Part shown: positions 14,786 to 19,137 of the stretch, piece after piece
Position numbering within the stretch: the stretch's first letter is position 1
Layout: every line of letters starts with the position of its first letter
Assembly: GCA_021777685.1 (NCBI GenBank)
Contig: JAJYDH010000054.1
Span: forward strand, 1-19,137
Direction: 5' to 3'
From: Planctomycetota bacterium
GTDB taxonomy: Bacteria > Planctomycetota > Planctomycetia > Isosphaerales > Isosphaeraceae
Length of the DNA stretch: 19,137 bases
Notes under the pieces: model-generated
Told to the model about the DNA's origin: nothing
What the model saw: only the letters and a program-made list of their open reading frames with translations
Databases searched by the model: none
Program-made: the position numbers and the translations under genes

Positions 14786-15596
14786 GCCCCGGGCGCCGGA
14801 CCTGGGCCTTGCTCCTGCTGGCAACCGGCGGCGCGGCGCTGGCGGCCCTCCCGCACGCGGTGGCCTGGATTCAGACCGGCGATCCGAACTGCCTGGCCGA
14901 CGGCGACGGGCTGATCGACCTGGCCTGGTCCCGCGGGGTGGTCCTCCACGGCGACCTCCGAATCTCGGGCGCGGTCCATCGGTCGAGCGGGCCGATGATG
15001 CCCCCCCGGCTGCTGTTCGTCCCGCCGGGGCTGGCGGCCCGCCGGCTTGGGCTGGGTTGGCGGGCCTGGGGGTGGCCTGGAGGGTCCTGGCCCGGGCTTT
15101 GATCGCGGCCGGGCTGTTCGCCGCGATCAAAGCCCACGGCCCGGACGCCCGGCTCGCGGCCGGCCTCGCGGCGTTCGTCCTCTGCGACCCGGGGATGATG
15201 TTCGGCCAGTTGATCCGCCATCCCCTCTCCTGCCGGCTCGTCGAGTTCAACTCGAAGGCCGACGACGCCCAGCTGGACGGGCGGCTGATCCTCATCAACG
15301 GCTACCTCTCGGGGGTCGGCCGGGAGGAGATGCGCCGGAGTGTCGGGCTCCCCGCCGGTTCGCCGGGATGGGAGGCCGCGGCGATGCGGTGGCCCGGGCT
15401 GGCGGCCCTCCAGCGGGACCGACCACTGGCGCAGATCGACTCGGTCTGGGCCGACCCCCGGCCCAGGATCGGGCGGTTCGAGGTCGACTGGGTGGTGCTC
15501 CCGGCCGGGGACGCCGCCTTGCACCTGGACGGACTCGCCCGCCCGGGACCGACGGGTCCCCATGACCGGGCCTGGCGGGTCGTCGCGGTCCGCTAA
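14782..15596 (+). pseudogene. Frameshifted remnant of a GT-C-like membrane protein
   Basis: Two plus-strand frames appear to form one gene. The first (GTG 14782 to stop 15102) encodes an N-terminal helix, then GDPNCLADGDGLIDLAW and a segment ending PGLAARRLGLG, like the first helix and acidic loop of GT-C proteins. Coding character then passes to the frame of 15057-15596 with WRVLARALIAAGLFAAIKA and a soluble C-terminal part (VEFNSKADDAQLDG onward). The switch falls at about 15045-15075, in G/C-rich runs. Joined, it gives about 270 aa, half the length of the intact relative at 11935-13644, so internal membrane helices also seem missing. Alternatives are a sequencing indel, or two small separate genes (the second starting at TTG 15057). 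I saw no complete catalytic set. Confidence 0.6.
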
Positions 15597-15605
15597 AATG
15601 TTCCT

Positions 15606-15634
15606 GCGACAGGCCCGCGAATGCGAGCTAGGGT
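15606..15634 (+). promoter_or_regulatory. Promoter candidate for the response regulator gene
   Basis: GCGACA (15606-15611) and TAGGGT (15629-15634) are 17 bases apart. An additional TAAAAT at 15594-15599 overlaps the preceding stop codon. The leader would be about 130 bases. Confidence 0.4.
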
Positions 15635-15771
15635 TGGACTGATCGATCCGCGAGTCGGACCGGACCCGACCGCGTGGGTGAGAGGATCTCGGCACGCCGT
15701 CAACCCGCTCGTGGGACGGCTCGGCGGCGGGTCCGGCCCGGACGGGAGGATGCGTTGGGGATGACCCGAGC

Positions 15772-16806
<1,035 letters not shown>

Positions 16807-16966
16807 GCGAATGGAGGGCGGGCGGTTTTGGCATGGTCCGTCGTCCCGGCCGTCCGGGGCAACGTTCCGAGGCCGATGGGGCGGCGTATGCAAACGTCCG
16901 CGACGATCCGGAAGACGTTAGCCCCTCAGGGTGGATGGTCCGGCTCCGGGGAACCCCGGCCGGAAG

Positions 16967-16995
16967 TTGAAAGGCGCGATCGATCTCGATACCCT
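16967..16995 (+). promoter_or_regulatory. Promoter candidate for the sulfatase gene
   Basis: TTGAAA (16967-16972) is one base off the consensus -35 and stands 17 bases before TACCCT (16990-16995), a poor -10. It lies in the 262-base gap between the regulator and the sulfatase; the rest of the gap shows nothing. Confidence 0.35.
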
Positions 16996-17068
16996 CGTCT
17001 GGGTCGGAGAGCGGCCCGGCTCGACCGGTGCCCGCCGGCATGGCCCTTGACGGGGAGGATCGACCGAT

Positions 17069-18400
17069 ATGAACCAGCTCCGAAGCCCGATCGCGGCGGT
17101 CCTGCCGCTCCTGCTCGCCCTGACGGTCCGGGCTGACGCGGACCAGGCCCCGGCGAAGGGCCCGAACATCGTCCTGATCTACGCCGATGACCTGGGCTGG
17201 GGGGACGTCGGCTTCAACGGGCGGAAGGAATGGACGACGCCCCACCTCGACCGCCTGGGCGCCCAGGGGACGATCTTCCGCCGGTTCTACACGGCCGCCG
17301 TCGTCTGCGCCCCGAGCCGGGGCGCCATGCTGACCGGCAAGTCCACCATCCACGACGGCGTCTCGCGGAACGACGACGACCTCCCCGCCGGCGAGGTCAC
17401 GCTGGCCGAGGCCCTCAAGGACAGGGGATACTCGACCGCCCTCTTCGGCAAGTGGCACCGGGGCACCCCGAGGAAGGGCGTCGAGGCCGTCCACCCGATG
17501 GACCAGGGGTTCGAGGAGTTCTTCGGGTTCACCGACGCCAGGCACGCCTGGGAGCAGTTCCCCGACGAGCTTTACGAAGGGCGCCGGCGCCGGCCGGTCT
17601 CGGGCTACGCCAACGACATGTTCACCGACCGAGCGGTCGACTACCTCAAGCGGCACAAGGACGGCCCGTTCTTCCTCTATCTGCCCTACATCGCCACCCA
17701 CTTCTACATCGAGGCCCCGGCCGACGAGGTCGCGCTGCACAAGGGGAAGCTGCCCGAGGCCGATCCCGAAAAGCCGCTCAACGCCACCTACGCGGCGATG
17801 GTCACGAGGCTCGACCGGAACGTCGGGCGAGTCCTGGCCGCGCTCGACGACCTGAAGCTGGCCGACGGCACGATCGTGGTCTTCACCAGCGACCACGGCG
17901 CCACGTTCGAGTCGGGCAACCAGGGGACCAGCAACGCCCTGGACAGTAACCGGCCGTTCCGGGGGCAGAAGCGGACCCTCTGGGAGGGCGGCATCCGCGT
18001 GCCCGGCGTCGTCCGCTGGCCCGGGCACGTCCCCTCCGGAGTCGTCTCCGACGAGGTCATCCAGATGACCGACCTCTTCCCGACCCTCCTGGCCGCCGTC
18101 GGCTCGAAGCCCGACCCCGCCTGGAAGGTCGACGGCCTCGACGTCCTCCCCGCCTGGCTCGGCAAGGGGCATGTCCCCGACCGGACCCTGTTCTGGGAGT
18201 GGCGGAACGAGGGGGGCAACCAGCTCGCCGCGATGCGGGGCAAATACAAGCTGGTCATCACCAACAACGGCCAGCCCGAGCTGTTCGACGTCGAGGGCGA
18301 CCCCGGCGAGCGCCGGAACGCCATCGCCGAGCATGCCGACCTGGCCAAGCAGCTCCGGGCCGGGCTGAAATCCTGGCTCGCCACCGAGACCCGCGACTGA
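17069..18400 (+). CDS. Secreted sulfatase (formylglycine type, alkaline phosphatase superfamily)
   Basis: A 443-aa hydrolase that removes sulfate esters, probably from sulfated polysaccharides. A signal peptide covers 1-24. Metal ligands DD are at 40-41. The FGly motif C-A-P-S-R starts at Cys80, which a formylglycine-generating enzyme must convert; Lys91, Lys128 and His130 (FGKWH), His211, the SDHG motif (Asp275, His276) and Lys301 before EGG complete the active site. All expected residues are present. The length is in the usual range, and the C-terminal domain ends with ELFDVEGDPGERRN, the common Y/L-x-L-x-x-D-P-x-E pattern. GGGGAGGAT at 17052-17060 precedes the ATG. No maturase gene lies in the window. 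Likely co-transcribed with the small secreted protein 86 bases downstream. The substrate cannot be told. Confidence 0.95.
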   Translation: MNQLRSPIAAVLPLLLALTVRADADQAPAKGPNIVLIYADDLGWGDVGFNGRKEWTTPHLDRLGAQGTIFRRFYTAAVVCAPSRGAMLTGKSTIHDGVSRNDDDLPAGEVTLAEALKDRGYSTALFGKWHRGTPRKGVEAVHPMDQGFEEFFGFTDARHAWEQFPDELYEGRRRRPVSGYANDMFTDRAVDYLKRHKDGPFFLYLPYIATHFYIEAPADEVALHKGKLPEADPEKPLNATYAAMVTRLDRNVGRVLAALDDLKLADGTIVVFTSDHGATFESGNQGTSNALDSNRPFRGQKRTLWEGGIRVPGVVRWPGHVPSGVVSDEVIQMTDLFPTLLAAVGSKPDPAWKVDGLDVLPAWLGKGHVPDRTLFWEWRNEGGNQLAAMRGKYKLVITNNGQPELFDVEGDPGERRNAIAEHADLAKQLRAGLKSWLATETRD

Positions 18401-18486
18401 ACCTCGCCGACGAAACCGAGGCCGCCCGCGCCGGGTATCCCGGCCGTCGGCCTCGTCCCACCAGCCATCACCCAGGAGATCCCCCG

Positions 18487-18933
18487 ATGAGATCGATCGC
18501 GCGCCTCGCCCTGATCCTTGCCGCGTCCCTGGCCGCGAGCCGTCCCGCCCCGGCGGCCGACGAGCTGAAGGGCGACCTCGGCAAGTTCCAGGGCTCCTGG
18601 ACCGCCAAGGTCGGCGAGAACGACGAGATCACCGTCACGATGACCGTGAAGGGGAACGCCGTGACCGCGAAACTCGACCACGGCAACGGCGAGGTCAACG
18701 AATTGAAGGGGGAGATGCGGCTCAACGAGCTGGCCAGCCCGAAGACGATCGACTTCTTCCACTTCACCAAGGGGGACGGCGAGGACGCCAAGGACAACCT
18801 GGGGATCTACGCCTTCGAAGGCGACAAGATCAAGATCTGCGTCGGGGGAGCCGGCAACGAGCGGCCGACCGAGTTCAAGTCCGACTCCGACGGCACGCAC
18901 AACCTGCTGATCTTCTCGAGGAAGAAGGACTGA
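18487..18933 (+). CDS. Secreted TIGR03067-like planctomycete protein
   Basis: A 148-aa exported protein. A signal peptide covers 1-24 (ending PAPAA), then a lipocalin-like beta domain. The pattern LGKFQGSW (31-38), SPKTIDF (84-90), LGIYAFEGDKIKIC (105-118) and RPTEF (126-130) matches the TIGR03067 family, which I know as a planctomycete-specific domain of unknown function, found in many copies per genome. It probably binds a ligand in the periplasm; nothing more can be said. AGGAG is about nine bases before the ATG. It lies downstream of the sulfatase on the same strand. The hairpin at 18948 follows its stop. Confidence 0.85.
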   Translation: MRSIARLALILAASLAASRPAPAADELKGDLGKFQGSWTAKVGENDEITVTMTVKGNAVTAKLDHGNGEVNELKGEMRLNELASPKTIDFFHFTKGDGEDAKDNLGIYAFEGDKIKICVGGAGNERPTEFKSDSDGTHNLLIFSRKKD

Positions 18934-18947
18934 CCCGCTCTCGTGGC

Positions 18948-18974
18948 CGCGGCCCTCCCCGCGAGAGGGCCGCG
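18948..18974. terminator. Hairpin between convergent genes
   Basis: CGCGGCCCTC (18948-18957) pairs perfectly with GAGGGCCGCG (18965-18974) around a seven-base loop. It lies 15 bases after the TIGR03067-like stop and 13 before the stop of the opposing gene, so it could serve both directions. There is no U tract. Confidence 0.45.
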
Positions 18975-18986
18975 ATCCCCGTGCCG

Positions 18987-19137
18987 TCAGCGCTTGTGAG
19001 GGGACTTCGCCGCCGCGACGGCCGGCAGGAGCGTGACCGTCGCGGTCGGCCCGTCGGGCGCCAGCTCGTTATGGATGACGAACCGTCCCTTGAGCGCCGG
19101 GCCGCCCGCCGAGGTGTTCGACACCCCGTCCCAGGTC
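18987..19137 (-). CDS. 3' end of a minus-strand gene (partial)
   Basis: Read on the minus strand from the window edge, a frame of 49 codons ends at TGA (18989-18987). The visible residues include TWDGVSNTSAGG, LKGRFVIHNEL and a beta-strand-like TATVTLLPAV before a basic tail KSPHKR. The composition and codon third positions look coding, and it is convergent with the TIGR03067-like gene. The start and most of the protein lie outside the window. I do not recognise the family. Confidence 0.5.
   Translation of the reverse strand, partial: TWDGVSNTSAGGPALKGRFVIHNELAPDGPTATVTLLPAVAAAKSPHKR

Noticed and set aside
13559..15298. 579-codon minus-strand open frame
   Set aside because: Antisense to the DUF1569 and Uma2 genes, both firmly recognised; Arg/Pro/Ala shadow composition.

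Overview
The window reads as chromosomal DNA of a high-GC planctomycete, most like the Isosphaeraceae. This is inferred from gene content, not from a marker gene. Supporting points are a secreted sulfatase of the CxPSR type, a secreted protein of the planctomycete TIGR03067 type, a Uma2-family nuclease, DUF1569, DUF4188 and DUF4259 proteins, many GT-C-like membrane proteins, TTG/GTG starts, and a tRNA without an encoded CCA. I see no phage, plasmid, CRISPR or rRNA signals.

Layout. Positions 1-60 hold the terminator of a gene outside the window. From 208 to 2745, on the plus strand, come a family 2 glycosyltransferase, a methyltransferase-like protein with a signal peptide, and a six-helix membrane protein. 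A minus-strand tRNA-Leu(UAG) at 2900-2980 has its own promoter and terminator. A large five-PAS hybrid histidine kinase fills 3293-6382 on the minus strand. Upstream of it lies about 1 kb without a convincing gene (6383-7438). That stretch holds two different palindromic repeat elements and a likely kinase promoter.

From 7439 to 9128 a tight three-gene plus-strand operon encodes a DUF4188 monooxygenase-like protein, a DUF4259 protein and a secreted trypsin-like protease. A Bax inhibitor-1/YccA membrane protein follows from its own promoter. It converges with, and overlaps by 17 bases, a minus-strand operon (11689 to 10006) of DUF488, DUF427 and a membrane-anchored dual-specificity phosphatase. 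The YccA terminator hairpin lies inside the phosphatase coding sequence.

From 11935 onward everything but the last partial gene is on the plus strand. In order these are a GT-C-like polytopic membrane protein overlapping a DUF1569/DinB-like gene, a Uma2 nuclease overlapping a frameshifted and shortened GT-C-like remnant, a response regulator-diguanylate cyclase, a sulfatase with a TIGR03067-like secreted protein, and finally the 3' end of a minus-strand gene at the window edge.

Overall this is an ordinary housekeeping and accessory stretch, and I found no clear new defence or metabolic system. The best leads are the nested palindrome at 6487-6602, the AT-rich palindrome at 7254-7370, the antisense-embedded terminator at 10050, the decaying GT-C gene, the exported methyltransferase, and a recurring promoter form (a TGGACC-like box, 17 bases, then TAGRAT).
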